Shown: one piece after another, positions 24,845 to 36,399 of the stretch | Position numbering within the stretch: the first letter of the stretch is position 1 | How the letters are laid out: every line of letters starts with the position of its first letter | Assembly: GCA_013180625.2 (NCBI GenBank) | Contig: SNVD02004800.1 | Coordinates: 62,001 to 126,000, forward strand | DNA: 64,000 nt | Reading direction: 5' to 3' | Source: Boswellia sacra | Lineage: Eukaryota; Streptophyta; Magnoliopsida; Sapindales; Burseraceae | The notes under the pieces: generated by a model | The model's input: the letters and a program-made list of their open reading frames with translations, nothing else | Databases searched by the model: none | What the model was told of the DNA's origin: nothing | Translations under genes and position numbers: made by a program

Positions 24845-25300
24845 TCCGACACTACTCAACACTTACTTGTCGAGTGTCGAGTGGCATGTGTCTAGTGTCG
24901 GTTGTGAACAGGTCGAGTGTCGAGTGGCATCTGTCGAGTGTCGGGTGTGAACAGGTCGAGTGTTGATTGGCATCTGTCGAGTGTCTGGTGTGAACAGGTC
25001 GAGCGTCGAGTGCCTGTTGTCTAGCGTCGAGTGACATGAGTCGAGTGTCGAGCGAGTGGTGTCGAGTGTCGAGTGTCTAGTATCGAGTGTCGAGTGAACA
25101 GTATCGCGTGCTGCATGCACGACTCGACGTGCGGGTGAGAGTGTCGAGTGTCTAGTGAGTGGTGTCGAGTGTCGATGTTTTGTCCCGAGTGTCGAGTAAA
25201 TAGTTTCACGTGTTGGTGTCGTGTGTTGCATGCAAGACTCGACATGCAGGTGTAAGTGTCGAGTGTCAAGCGGCACAGTGTCGAGTGTCGAGCAGAATTA
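24845..25300. repeat. GTCGAGTG tandem-like array in the gypsy LTR region
   Basis: Dozens of 8-bp-scale units (GTGTCGAGTG, GTCGAGTGTCGAGTG) are nearly all in one orientation, interspersed with longer repeated phrases such as GTGTGAACAGGTCGAG (three copies, about 24902-25005) and GCATGCACGACTCGACGTGC. Unit spacing is irregular, so this is a higher-order degenerate array rather than a simple satellite. It has strong CpG enrichment. Confidence 0.8.
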
Positions 25301-25411
25301 TAGAACCAACCCGAATCGACTGCACACTTCCTGAAAGTCCTGGATTTGTTATAAAAAATGTATTTTCTTGAGATTTATCGTAGAAATTATATTGAAAGGT
25401 TGTAAATGTAT

Positions 25412-25675
25412 GCATTGGACCTTGGATGGACCGTTTTGAATACAGATCCAAGGAGAATGCGGATATGAAATTCTTACTGTTGGACCTTGGATGGGCCATT
25501 TTAGGATACGGATCCAAGGGGAACACGAATATAACAACATGATGTGTTGGACCTTGGATGGGCCGTTTGGATACGGATCCAAGGGGAACACGAATCTAAA
25601 CGTAATGTGTTGGACCTCGGATGAGCCGTTTTGTATACAGATCCAAGGGGAACACGAATATAAATTTGATGTGCG
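25412..25675 (+). repeat. Minisatellite, four copies of about 64 bp
   Basis: Four consecutive units each begin TTGGACCTTGGATG(G/A)GCC and contain ACGGATCCAAGGGGAACACG or close variants; spacings are about 63-67 bp. They lie between the CGAGTG array and the end of the LTR-like region, so they would be in the R/U5 part of the LTR transcript. Confidence 0.85.
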
Positions 25676-26141
25676 AATGAACGTAATTGTTTGATTTATT
25701 GTTATTAGGTGTGTAACTCTATAATTGAGTAATTGTTGAATGCGTGTGATTTAGTATAATGTTAGAATCTTTCCTACTGGGCTTTATGCTCACCCTCTCC
25801 CTCCACAGGTACACAGAAAGATGTTCATACTAGTGGTGTTCCAGAGCTTTCCTAGGGAGTCTGGAGTTTACATGCATACGATGATTTTTTTTGGGGACTG
25901 TCATAATTCTCCTAGATTGTGATGGGAGATTTTGTTATGTGACTATCAACTTATGTATTGATTTTAGTCACCAGTGTATGTAAAGTTTATTTTGAACAAA
26001 TAGTCATATGTTGCAATGAATTCATGTGATGGATATATATATAAAAAAAGAATAATGAGATATTGATGAGGTCCTTTTTATTAATTTCTTATTCAATCAC
26101 CCCTAAAGTCTCTAAATAAGAGATGTTAGGGCGTGACAGAG

Positions 26142-26153
26142 TGGTATCAGAGC
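26142..26153 (+). other. Primer-binding site (tRNA-Met type) of the gypsy fragment
   Basis: TGGTATCAGAGC is the sequence complementary to the 3' end of plant initiator tRNA-Met, placed three bases after the LTR end ...GCGTGACA. This position fixes the 5' LTR boundary at 26138. Confidence 0.85.
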
Positions 26154-26505
26154 CTACGCTTTACTGTGGACCTGGGAAAAGGATGTAGATGGTTTGGAAG
26201 GGTAGAGTTATGTCTTGTATGCTTGCATGTGCCTTGAATATTTGTTGTTATGTTTCTGTTCCATATGTTATAGAATTCTACCACTTACGTTTTTGCCATT
26301 GATAAAATTAGATAATGAGTTCTTGTACGCGAGGTGCTTCGAGTTCCGACCCACCTGAGGGTGGTGAGAGGTCGGAGTTTTATAGGTTATGAGAGATGTG
26401 GCCTATACATTGGCAGAAATAGTGACAAACACAGTTAGAGATACTATTCGTGCTAACCCACCACCACCACCTTAACCGGTATTAGAGACGAGTGTCGACA
26501 ATCGT

Positions 26506-28066
26506 ATGAAGAATGTACTTAGAGAGGTCCAACGTCACAATCCACCTATTTTTAATGGGAAGCCCGATCTGAATGTTACAGAAGACTGGCTTATACGAGT
26601 TGAGCGCCTCTTTAATCTTTTGCAAGTTGAAGAAGATTTACGGGTTAGGGTGGCAACTCACCTGTTGACAGGAGAGGCATTACAGTGGTGGACATCTGTT
26701 GAGCGTATTAGAGAATGACATATCCTTACATGGAGAGACTTCTCTACTGCTTTTCTAGACAAATATTTTCCTACGGTTTTTCGTGATCAGAAGGAAAATG
26801 AGTTTATATACTTGACATAAGGGAATATGACAGTGCAACAATATGAGGCACGATTTACTGCCTTATCCGACTTTGCACCTGGTTTGGTGGCAGATGAGGC
26901 TAGCAAGGCTCGAAGATTTCAAAAGGGATTGAGAGATGACATCAGGCCCTCAGTTGCAGTATGTAGATTGATGACATATGCTGATGTGGTAGAGACTGCC
27001 TTAGTTGCAGAATAGGAGATCTCTTAGAGTCACAGAGTGGGGGGTATTGGCATACCTTCTAGAGGAGTGAGACAGCATGATCGTTCAGCTAAGAGACAGA
27101 GAACTCATTCCAGTAGGACTTCCTTTAATTCTCAGTCTCAGCAACTGCAATCTCAAGGCTCCATGTCAAGTAGGTCTTCCCAGAGTCAGAAAGTTTGTTA
27201 TGGGTGTGGGAAACCAGGTCATTTGCAACGTCAATGTCCCAGTTGTTATAGATGCGGACAATACGGTCATATTCAACGGGATTGTCCAACAGGGATGAGA
27301 GGTCCTCAGAGTGCCACTAGTCAGACCCAACTGGCTCCTCGACAAGGATTTGAGTCACAGTTTAGACCACCGTCTCAGGGACGTAATGCTCATTCACATC
27401 AGACATCTCAGAGATCTCAGGCAGCTTCTTCTCAATCCTTTAGGCCTCAAAGATCATCTCAGAGTAATAGACATCAAGGACAGATGACTCAGGGACGAGT
27501 TTTTGCTCTGACTCAGCCGACAGAGCCTGCAGACAACGTGGTTATGGGAGGTACATTATTGGTTTTTAACGCATGGGCCCGAGTTTTATTTGATTCTGGA
27601 GCTACTCATTCTTTTATATCTACCCATTTTGCATCTGCATTAGGATTAGAGTCTGATTTGTTGGACTCTGTATTACACGTGGAGTCACCTATGGGTAGTA
27701 CTCTAGAAGATGGGAGGATATGTCGTTCTTGTATGCTAGAGATAAATGGGCACAGGTTGTCGTTTGATTTGATACTTATGGATTTCACTGAGTATGATGT
27801 AATATTAGGAATGGATTGGTTGTCAGCTTATCGAGTTATATTAGACTGTCACAAGAAGAAAGTGATAATTCACACGCCTGAGGGGATCGTTTTCTATTTT
27901 TATAGGGACAAATATGCATTATTGCATTACCTTTTACTCGGGTCGCAAAACAGGAAAGGGGCCAGGAACATGATAGCAAGTATATTAGTAGAAGAGACTA
28001 ATAAAGGGGTTTTTGAACTTCCTCGTGTCGTAAGTGACTTTCCTGATGTTTTTCCTAAAGAATTGT
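26506..28066 (+). pseudogene. Ty3/gypsy gag-protease reading frame with in-frame stops
   Basis: One frame runs through the whole segment, broken only by stops at about 26716, 26818, 27013 and 27025. The gag domain is visible as NPPIFNGKPD, ATHLLTGEALQWW and VQQYEARFTALSDFAP. Two CCHC zinc knuckles follow ([14 protein letters not shown] and [14 protein letters not shown], at about 27187-27285). The aspartic protease has [11 protein letters not shown] (about 27590) and [11 protein letters not shown] (about 27800). The frame ends 10 residues after [11 protein letters not shown], where RT should begin, by running into MULE sequence. Gln/Ser-rich linkers flank the knuckles. The element is dead. 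Confidence 0.85.
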
Positions 28067-29400
28067 GTGATGGTTTCTATACTTTTTCACTTTGAAGAAA
28101 TGTGAATTGGCTACCTTTGTGGCACGTAAACGCCATTTATAAGATTCAGCACGACATACAACCTCAAACCTTGTTGCGTTGGAGTTCCTCACCTTGAATT
28201 GAAAATTACGTCTTAATGCCAAATTTGATAACTTCTCACGAAGCTCCGTTTTGTTGTTAAACATCTGCCCAACTGCAACCTCAATCCCATCAACTATAAA
28301 CGATGAAGCATTATCGCCAACTGCAGATGATGAATGCATAATAGGCGGCATCCACCTAAATGTGTTAGCCCGACGGCTGTCATTCTCAGAGCCCAAATTA
28401 GCTTCTTCATGTATAGGATTTGCATCCATTCTCGGATCATTATTCAACACTGGATCTTGTTAATGTCCGTATAGTGGAGGAGTAGGTGCGGAGTGAATTG
28501 GAGAAGGAACGATAAATGGCACATCCTGGTTCACATCATTCAAGATCTCCGGCTATTCATCATTATCAAAATGTGAACCATCTACATCCTGCCCATCAAC
28601 AATAAAATTATTCAAACCCTCACCGAAATCTTCAATACGGACAGTGCAATAATCATTCTCATCGTCGCCATTCTCACTAACATCATCACTACCATCATCA
28701 TAATCTTCATCACCACCATTGTCATCATTAACATCATCACTAGCATTATTAGCATCAATATTGCCTAAACTCTCAAACTCTCTAATGTTATCGAGATGAC
28801 GTACTAATCTCGATGGCATCGACGGGGGCACCCCTTCCTCATTTTCATCTAACACCCCAACTGACTCATGCCCTGCATGTCCTGAATATTGCTTAAACTC
28901 AATGCCAACGTCATCATTGAATTGTGGTTGTGCACAAACATGAGTGGACTCACTTAATTGGTTGCTTCCACTTGCTGAGCGAAACATAAAGGAATGAGAA
29001 GAACTTTGTCACCTTCGTACTGCATCGGATCCTGACCTCTGTCTTCGCTTCTCCCTATCTTCAACTTTGACAATTAATGGTGTATATGACTGTTGGTCCT
29101 CCAAACAATGTTGTATAAAAAAACAAATATCTTTGTCATTCTCAATAGGAGTCGGCATTGGCGGAACACCCTTAAAAGTAAATTGAACCTTTAAAGTCAT
29201 GTTATGCTTACGAAGATCCTAACCCATTTCAGTACTAATACAGTCAACCACCTCATTATAGGTAGCACACCTACGAATTGTCAATGGCTTAGCCCTCCCA
29301 CCAGTGTACAAATAACCACCATTCTCTTACATAATCCAAGAACTATTGTATAGAATAAGGATGCGTAAAGTTTCCATATCCTGCATGATAGAGACATATC
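28066..29400 (-). pseudogene. MuDR-type MULE transposase, N-terminal part only
   Basis: Reading minus, the frame shows an N-terminal region common to plant MULE proteins (GGYLYTGGRAKPLTI, then VQFTFKGVPPMPTPI), a long acidic linker (DDVNDDNGGDEDYDDGSDD, about 28650-28760), and then the plant MuDR DNA-binding domain: VGQMFNNKTELREKL, FQFKVRNSNATRFEVVC and YKWRLRATKV, ending ...[10 protein letters not shown]. Stops at about 29010 and 28560 and another near 28460 split it. After HHT the frame meets the truncated gypsy element, and the zinc-binding SWIM and DDE catalytic domains are absent from the window. It lies close to the right TIR, as expected for a MULE transposase gene transcribed inward. 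Confidence 0.82.
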
Positions 29401-29479
29401 ATATAAGGTCCGTGGATAAAAAATCATTACGAAATTGCTTAAATAGGTCACAAAAACAACAATTCTACCCAAACGCTCG

Positions 29480-29830
29480 ACATATCTCGAAGGAATGCAC
29501 TAGACACTCGACGCACGACACGCGACGAACCGCACTCGACATACAAACTCGACTAAATACACATTCGACAATCGACACTGTCGACACTGCACTCGATGCA
29601 CTAACTCGACACTCGACCGTAGACTCGACGAACCGCACTCGACACACAAACTCGACTAAATACACATCTGACAATCGACGCTGTCGACACTGCACTCGAC
29701 GCACTAATTCGACACTCGACTGTAGACTCGACACAATCCCTCGACACTCGACATTACCCCTCAACATGTCGAGAGTAGATCCGACACATCGAGCGAAGTC
29801 GCTCGACAAATCGTGTCTTCTTCCCCGTCG
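29480..29830. repeat. ACTCGACAC array near the right MULE end
   Basis: About 350 bp of ACTCGACA, CACTCGACG and CGACACTG units, nearly all in the orientation opposite to the array at 24845-25300. A longer unit of about 117 bp is duplicated: CGAACCGCACTCGACA...ACTAACTCGACACTCGAC at about 29526-29622, repeated from 29634. The lack of stop codons here creates a 208-codon open frame that I regard as an artefact. Confidence 0.82.
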
Positions 29831-30164
29831 ACTGCGATACCAGATTTTCTCAACGAATTTGCAGTTTCCAACAAATTTTGACAGAAACCGCACTATCTCT
29901 AAGCTTAGTTCAAATACATATCCCTATTTTAAGCTACATAATGCGATTAACAGCTACCAAAATAATAAATAACGAAAATATTACAACCTACTTCAACATT
30001 CTTACGCTATTTAGAGAAAGATTAAGAAGAGTTTGTCTTACTTTGTTGCTCAGCTTCAACTCTACAAGTAAACAATGAGATGAAATGAAACAAAGCTGTT
30101 GAAGAGTGTTTCAGACATTAAAGAAATGGAAGGAGTGAAGATTGTTTGTTTATTTTTCTTTCTT

Positions 30165-30294
30165 CTTCCTTTTCAATTTATAAGGGGTATTTTGGTCATT
30201 TTGCGAAGAAAGTATATACGACATGGAATTTTTTTATGATGTGTCTAATTTTCACTACATACCTCTAATTCTGTCTATTTTTTTTAATTTTCCC
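30165..30294 (-). repeat. MULE right terminal inverted repeat
   Basis: Inverted counterpart of 18368-18497. It ends AATTTTCCC and is followed immediately by the target duplication TTTAAAGTT (30295-30303). Confidence 0.88.
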
Positions 30295-30303
30295 TTTAAA
30301 GTT

Positions 30304-31519
30304 TGGTTTAACGTAACTTTGCAACATTTTCAACTTTTAATATATTCTCTGAAGGTTGCAATGCTTATCAGCAGACCCCTATGCAGCGGAGCGGAGCTAC
30401 GTTGCTTCATGGCCCTCCTCAGCCCAAAAAAATTTGTTTAAATAATATTTTTTAAAAAAAGGTAAAGTTTGGTATATTTTAGTATATATATTCGTACTTT
30501 TGTCGGTCTGGCTCCTCTCTAATTAATGTTTTTGTTTCAAGATCTACTCTTAATATTTATTTCCTACATTGTACCCCTAACTATTTATTCTTAGCTCCGT
30601 CCCTGCCTATGCACCCGCTCAGCCACCTCATCTAATGTGATCTACGACTTGAAAATTTTTTTACAAGCACTCAAATTACTCAAATTAGAGGACCTTATTA
30701 TATACAGATCGACGCTCTAATGCATATTTTTTTGTTGTTGTCTGAAAAAGAAATTTGTTGTTGTCAATTTTTTAAGACTCAACAACTTGCAGGTCTCATG
30801 TTGGCTGTCTTGCATTAGCTTTAGAGAGCAACAGATAAAAAGAAATGTATCAACTATTGACCGACAACAAAAAAATATGTATATGGTTGACTATTGGATT
30901 GTCAAATACGGTTATAAAGTCTAAGCTTTCAGCACTTGAGTCATTTTTTAATGGACCACCTATTTTTGATACTCTTTTACTATTGTTTTTTATTACTTCT
31001 ACCTTATCAAAATTTGTCATTTTTTTATATAAATAGAGGAAGAAGTTATAAAGAGTGGGAGTGGGGCTTTTTACGCCCATATTAATGCTATGCACAACCT
31101 CTTTATTAGAACATCAATTACCAAAAATTTAAAATTAATAAAATTTACTTTCTACAGCCTCTCTAATAGTAAAATTTATCTATCAATAAATTAAAGAAAA
31201 AAAAGCAAAACCTCCTTCTCTCTAAAGTGATATTCATTGTCTTTTCGGTTGATCAAATAATTTATTCTTAATGATTAAATTTTAAGACAGCAAACCTTGT
31301 ACATTCTCGCATGTTTTTATTCTTACTCAACAAAATGGTGAAAGCACGCAGATACTATTTTTGTTTGGCTAAAGTTTGAATTAGTGGACTTGTCGACTTG
31401 AAGAGAGAAATCTTATTGGAAACTGTAAGCCAAAATGCTAGCTATAAATTACTTGAAGAGTGTTGACGGCAATTTCTTGATCAAGAAGTCTAGGAGGGCC
31501 TAGGGAAAAAAATTCAAGA
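30304..31519. other. Spacer; probably original upstream DNA of the pyrophosphatase gene displaced by the MULE
   Basis: It continues the host sequence across the MULE insertion. Mostly A+T-rich, with a G+C-richer patch near 30370-30420. No gene, RNA or clear repeat is identified; short open frames at 30845-31036 show no motif. Confidence 0.4.
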
Positions 31520-32645
31520 CTAAAATAAAAAGACTTTTTTATTTTAATCACTTAAGACTTAATAAAACTTAATACTTAATACGACCTAATTTATATGACT
31601 TAATAGAACATAATAATATGTTTGTTTACTCCTTTACATACCTTTTAAAAAAATATACAAATATATTATTTTTAATGTGACTTTTTTACCTTGTAATAGA
31701 AAATGTCAAATATTTATATTATACTTGTTACAATTATTTAAAAATTAAATAATTAATAAAATTAAATCAAAATTTTTTTCATTTAAATAATTAATATTAT
31801 ATTTTTGTTACAACCTTCTAAATATTAAATATTTAATAAAATTAAATCAAAATTATTTTTTATTTAAATAATTAATATTTTATTTGTTACGCTCCTTACA
31901 AATTAAATATTTATTAAATTTAAACCAAAATTATCAATAATTATACCCTTAATATTTATTAATTATAATTTACTTTAAATTATTAAATTTATTTTTAATT
32001 TCTAATTAATTCTATTTTTTTGGCATCGCAATGTAAATTCCGATGGCCAAGTTTTCCTCCTTCTTTCTCGTGTATATAGCATGGTCTGATCCGATAACCC
32101 GATCGTCAGGATCCTGATATTTCGGTAGGTGACGGGGGTTGTACCACGTCAGATCCGATTTGGAAGTATCAGATCTGAAACTCGAATTATTACAAGCCAT
32201 AAAGAGCGGTGAGCTTGCTGATCATGGAGGAGAACTTGATGCTGCAATCAACGGGGAGAATCTTCATCTTGCCGCCGATGTAGGGGAGCTAGTTGTCGTG
32301 AGGGAAAGGTTGGATCTTGCCATCGTAACTTTGCAAGTTATGTGAGTCCTCCCACGGGGCTGTGTCCTCGAAATCAATCCCACAAATGAGGCCAAGAGTC
32401 ATTGGAATCTGGATAAGAATTCTGATAAAAATAATAATTCGATTTATATTGAAGGTTGATTTAGGTATTTTAATCTTTTTAGGCATTTAAAAGGGAAAAA
32501 ATGTGATAATTTTTTTTTATATATTTAGATAATTTTATATAAAAATAAGTGATTAAATAGTAAAATAAACAGTTCAAATTTTACGAGACTCTTAAATTTG
32601 AATGAATTTAAATATAAATGGTTAAAATAAACAACCCTAAGATAG
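31520..32645. repeat. Copy of the A+T-rich dispersed element with an embedded G+C-rich stretch
   Basis: The sequence shares with 1191-2502 the run TTTAATGTGACTTTTTTA and repeated ATTAAATCAAAATT / TTTAAATAATTAATATT phrases. It ends TTAAAATAAACAACCCTAAG, resembling the family end at 34400. The interior carries the G+C-rich island listed separately. Confidence 0.45.
32030..32410. other. G+C-rich island, possible captured gene fragment
   Basis: About 380 bp with far higher G+C than the surrounding repeat. It includes GATCTTGCCATCGTAACTTTG and GGAGAACTTGATGCTGCAATC phrases that look like coding DNA, but I cannot assign a protein. It lies wholly within the repeat element, so transposon capture of a host fragment is one explanation. 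Confidence 0.3.
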
Positions 32646-33000
32646 TATAAACAACTTAATATAAGCAAACAAGTGGACTCAAGCAGCATTTAGGGGATCA
32701 TCTGTGGATTAAGGTGTGAAAGGTAAAGAATTATGGCGCGGATCAATTGCTTAAATAAGAACAACTGATCCTACTTGGAGGATTTTATCCCAATAAGAAT
32801 GTTCTGGGTAACTCGGTGTAATGTAGAACAAACCTAAACTCTTTTAAGCCTAATCTTGAGGCTAGCCTATTATCTAATATTATTAATTTCAAATATAATA
32901 TTTATGAAAATTTATCATCACAAAATTATTTATTTGATAAATATGATCTTGTTTTTATTTTTTTATTTATAATTATCTTAATATGTCTTATCATTTTATT

Positions 33001-33760
33001 TAGAGGTGTTCAAAATCCAAATAAATCCACCCAAGTCGACTGATCTAATCCAAACCAATCTAATTTTGATTGGATTTGGTTAATTAGTGTATTGGATTAG
33101 ATTAAGATTTTTAAAAAATGAATTAATTAGATCAGATGATGGATTTTATTATAAAAGCTGTTATAAATCGATCTAATCTAATAAATGCAATAAGAGTAAA
33201 TATATAATATCTAAAAAATGAAAGTGACCCAACCCATTATAATTTTAATATAATAAAATATGTTTAGCCCTAAATTAAAGTAATTGAAAGATACACCATT
33301 TCTACAATAAGCATGATTGTTGATGTTAATACAATAAATAAGTTATTCCATATTATGCATGGCTCGTTAGAGTCTTAAAAATCTATTTAAAATTGTAATA
33401 TGTGTATTAGGATGATTTAAATGTTTATAGTTATTTTTATTTAGGCACTTTAATTAATTTAGAACTGAATTATTATGTCTCATATTGTGAGCTACAACTC
33501 ATATCTAAATTTGCATTAGTATATTATTTATTTCTATCATATCACATTAAACTGTGTGTTTGATTGGATTTAAAAAAAAATTTTTTTTTGATTTAAAAAA
33601 AAAAGTTTTTTTTTGAGTTTGGATCGTGTCGAATCGGATTGGATTGGATCAAATGATATTTTCTACAAAATCAGATTGGATTGGACTTTAATCTTTGATT
33701 TGATTGGATTGGATTGGTTTTTATCTATAACCATTGATTTCAAACCGACAAACATCACTA
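33001..33760. mobile_element. Non-autonomous hAT element, 760 bp, perfect 8-bp target duplication
   Basis: The ends are TAGAGGTGTTC (left) and GAACATCACTA-like ACAAACATCACTA (right, inverse TAGTGATGTTTGT), typical of plant hAT termini. It is flanked by ATTTTATT at 32993-33000 and ATTTTATT at 33761-33768, the 8 bp expected for hAT. Subterminal regions are rich in GATTGGATT / AATCCAAAC motifs in inverted arrangement (33010-33110 and 33595-33720), likely transposase-binding repeats. There is no coding capacity. Confidence 0.85.
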
Positions 33761-34129
33761 ATTTTATTATTCTCTTTTATATTTAAAATACAATTAGCTT
33801 AATCTATTATTATGATAATTATATTTATCTTTATGCTAATATTTAAATTATCTTTATTATATTTTAATCTTATCTCATCAACATTATTTTTATAATAATA
33901 TTATTTGTTCTAATTATTTCTCATTATCTTTATGATAATTTTAATTATATTTTAACTATTAGAATTATCTCTCAATGAAAACTTATCCACTTGGTGCAAG
34001 TCCAACGGCATTAGTAGTACCATCATGATCGTCTACTAGTTATGTCATTGGACTCATACCAAGCACGACATCCATTGTCGATGATGACAACTTTCTGGTC
34101 ACCTCCCTCCACCATCTTTCTTAATAAAT

Positions 34130-34410
34130 AAAAATAAAATGTTAAAAACTAAATATTTATTATTATTTAAAATTTTATATCTTTTATTTAATAATATTGT
34201 AAAAATACAAAGGATTTTTTGGAACAAAAAATTGTCACAGGATGTAGACATACGGAATTCATATTTAAGTGAAAATTTTTCAATTTTTCTAATAAGTGAT
34301 AAATCACTTAAATCAAGTGACAAGTTCAAAAAACAAACAAAAAATAATCACTAATGTCTTACGTATTTTAAGACTCAAGCGAAAAGTGGGGGAAATAAAC
34401 AACCCTTAAG
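34130..34410. repeat. Partial copy of the A+T-rich dispersed element (right end)
   Basis: It contains CAATTTTTCTAATAAGTGATAAATCACTTAAA and ends AGTGGGGGAAATAAACAACCCTTAAG, paralleling 2370-2502. It may be the other end of the unit beginning near 31520, with the hAT element nested between. Confidence 0.4.
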
Positions 34411-35164
34411 ATTAATAAATTAATTATAACAAGATGATTCTTCTATGAGTTGTTTTTCTCTTTGTTTTTATTATTATTGGTTCTTATTATTGAGAGGTGT
34501 TGTTCAAGATGAGAAAAGAGGTCGCATATATAAAAGTTTTGAGAAGAACTAGTTTAAAAAATCAAGGAATTTAAATAGAGAGATTTTGTTTCGTAAAAAG
34601 AATCTATAGATTGTAAGTCCTTGTGATTGTTGTAAACCGTTAAAATACATAGTGAAGTTCTCAAGCTTGAATTAGCTTCTATTAATGCAAGTTGGTTGAA
34701 CCAAACTCACATAAAAATTTCTTAGTCTCATTTATATTGCTTATTCTCTGCGATTTGGTTTTATGTTTTATGATTAATATGATCTAACAATAAGGTTATC
34801 AATGAAAATTCATTAAACTAGTCAGAGTTGTTCCAAGGAAATCCTTACAATTTTATCAAATATTTGAGGCTTATTATTTCAACGAATCTTAGGAGAGGTG
34901 ACTTTTGTGATTGTTTAGAAGAGTTTAAAGAAAAGATTCAAATGTGTTAAAAAAAATAAAGTAAGGTAGGTTAAGAAGGAGTTTTATCTCTCCAAAGAAA
35001 TCGTATGATATAACAAATACTATGATTAATATGCATGCCTAAGAAAAATAATGAATAGAAAAAAACATTTTTAGATCATACTTATCTTTCAATGTATTAG
35101 AGTATTATTTAAAGTTTTAAAAACAATGTCAATTGAATTTATAATTAAAAAAACTTTAAAATTT
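34411..35164. other. Spacer, no feature supported
   Basis: A+T-rich sequence up to the outer copia LTR. No gene or repeat could be assigned. Confidence 0.4.
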
Positions 35165-36008
35165 TGTAAGTTTAGAAGCTACGGATGCAGTTACGTCTGA
35201 CACACAAGCATGCAGTTAAGTAAAACGTAACCAACAGAAAAGTAAAAGTGCATACTGACTTTTACATGAATTGACTATAAACTAGCCTATATCCACGGGT
35301 AGCCAAGTTGCAATTCATTAAGCTCTACAGGCTTACAAACTACTTGGATTTACGGTAGTGGAGAATCCCTCTCTCGCTCACTCACCTTTCTTTGTAGCCT
35401 ACGTTCCCTCTAAGAACTCTAACTCTAGTGAATCAACTTTCTAGAACCTTACTGCATTTCACTACCCTCTATTAAGACCCTTCTTAACATATTACAACAT
35501 CCCTTGGTGAATAACTCAAACTCACTCAAGTAATCTACAAACACTCATAAAGACAGGACATAAACGCAAGGTAATAAAACAATAAAGCCCTCTCAAAATA
35601 ACTCATAAACAGCTTGCAAAAAGTCTTCAATTGGACACAATAAAGTTGATCTTTATATACTGCACATCCAGTTTATCCTTATTGCATAAGCATTCCTTGA
35701 TTCGCTTCCTAAACCTACATAGAACAAATTCTAGGAAAGCAATCCGTCATTAAGATATTCAATGCATGAATAGGATAATCAAGCATTCCTAGAGTTAAGT
35801 TAACAAATAACTTTTCTAATTTGAAAACCAATTCTGGAAACAAAGGTCGGTAATGATTTTCCTAACTGAAGACAGTTAAACAGGAAATAATCAAAATATT
35901 AAATATTCAAAAAAGTCAGCTTGTTTCTCTTTTTTTTTTCCTCCAAAATAACCAATATAGCATGCCACACAAGTTGACACATGGCAATGATGCGGCATGG
36001 TCCTAACA
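35165..36008 (-). repeat. Copia 3' LTR (844 bp)
   Basis: It aligns over its length with 59315-60152 (shared TATCCACGGG / CATCCACGGG, GCTTACAAACTACTT, TTAACA.ATTACAAC, CACATGG.AATGATG). It is preceded on the minus strand by a purine tract. Confidence 0.88.
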
Positions 36009-36399
36009 GTCTCCCCTTTTGGCATTTTAAGAGAAAAACATACAATAACTAAAACAAAATATAGACCTATAGAAAACAAGTTAGACTGAAATAACTGCAT
36101 AAAGTGGAGTAACATATAACTTGCAAACTGAAAACGTCAGAACACTACAAATATCATTTATAGTTAATACAAGTTCATTAAAGGTTCAAAACACAAAGAA
36201 AATAAATAACAGAAATTTAAAAAAAGTTCAGCAAATAGCAAAAGTCAGCAATATAAAGCAAAAACATCTTCAAATATCTTCTCCCCTTTAATGCATTAGC
36301 CAAAAAAAAAAAAAAATCCTCTCTACTTTCCTTTTATCAAACTCCCCCTTTGTACCAAACTTTTATTTACTCCCCATTTTTTCTTCACAAAGCGCCAAA

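Larger units (their letters stand above)
24590..28066 (+). mobile_element. Broken Ty3/gypsy (chromovirus-like) retrotransposon: LTR-like region, PBS, gag, protease
   Basis: An LTR-like region with a TATA box (TATATATAAGAG at about 24648) contains a CGAGTG array and a 64-bp minisatellite. It ends TGTTAGGGCGTGACA at 26138, directly followed by a tRNA-Met PBS. The gag and protease frame follows and then stops within the reverse-transcriptase linker (...[10 protein letters not shown]), where it abuts the MULE transposase gene head-on. RT, RNase H, integrase and the 3' LTR are missing. The exact LTR start is not visible; the value given is the first position with LTR character. It probably inserted into the MULE and was then cut down by deletion. 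Confidence 0.7.
18368..30294. mobile_element. Large Mutator-like element (MULE) with Ulp1-protease cargo, 11.9 kb
   Basis: The ends are GGGAAAATTGAAAAAATAGA (left) and its inverted counterpart AATTTTCCC at 30294. They are flanked by a perfect 9-bp direct duplication TTTAAAGTT (18359-18367 and 30295-30303), the size expected for MULEs. The terminal inverted repeats run about 130 bp. Inside, in order: CGACAC-motif sequence, a decayed DUF1985/Ulp1-type protease gene (plus), a foldback repeat, a broken Ty3/gypsy element (plus), the N-terminal part of a MuDR-type transposase (minus), and a second CGACAC array. This protease-plus-transposase layout is like the Ulp1-bearing plant MULEs (Kaonashi-type). 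The transposase catalytic domain is missing, so the copy is now non-autonomous. Confidence 0.88.

Noticed and set aside
24644..24895. Glu/Lys-rich ORF of 83 codons
   Set aside because: It is the translation of a purine-rich (GAA/GAG) stretch in the LTR leader; low complexity.
24863..25276. Regular short repeats that might be taken for a CRISPR array or a repetitive protein
   Set aside because: This is a plant genome, unit spacing is irregular, and spacers are not unique. It is a degenerate tandem array in an LTR-like region.
29346..29972. 208-codon open frame on plus, with a 142-codon frame on minus
   Set aside because: Both arise from the CGACAC array, whose repeat unit has no stop codons in several frames. 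Composition is repetitive and no domain is visible.
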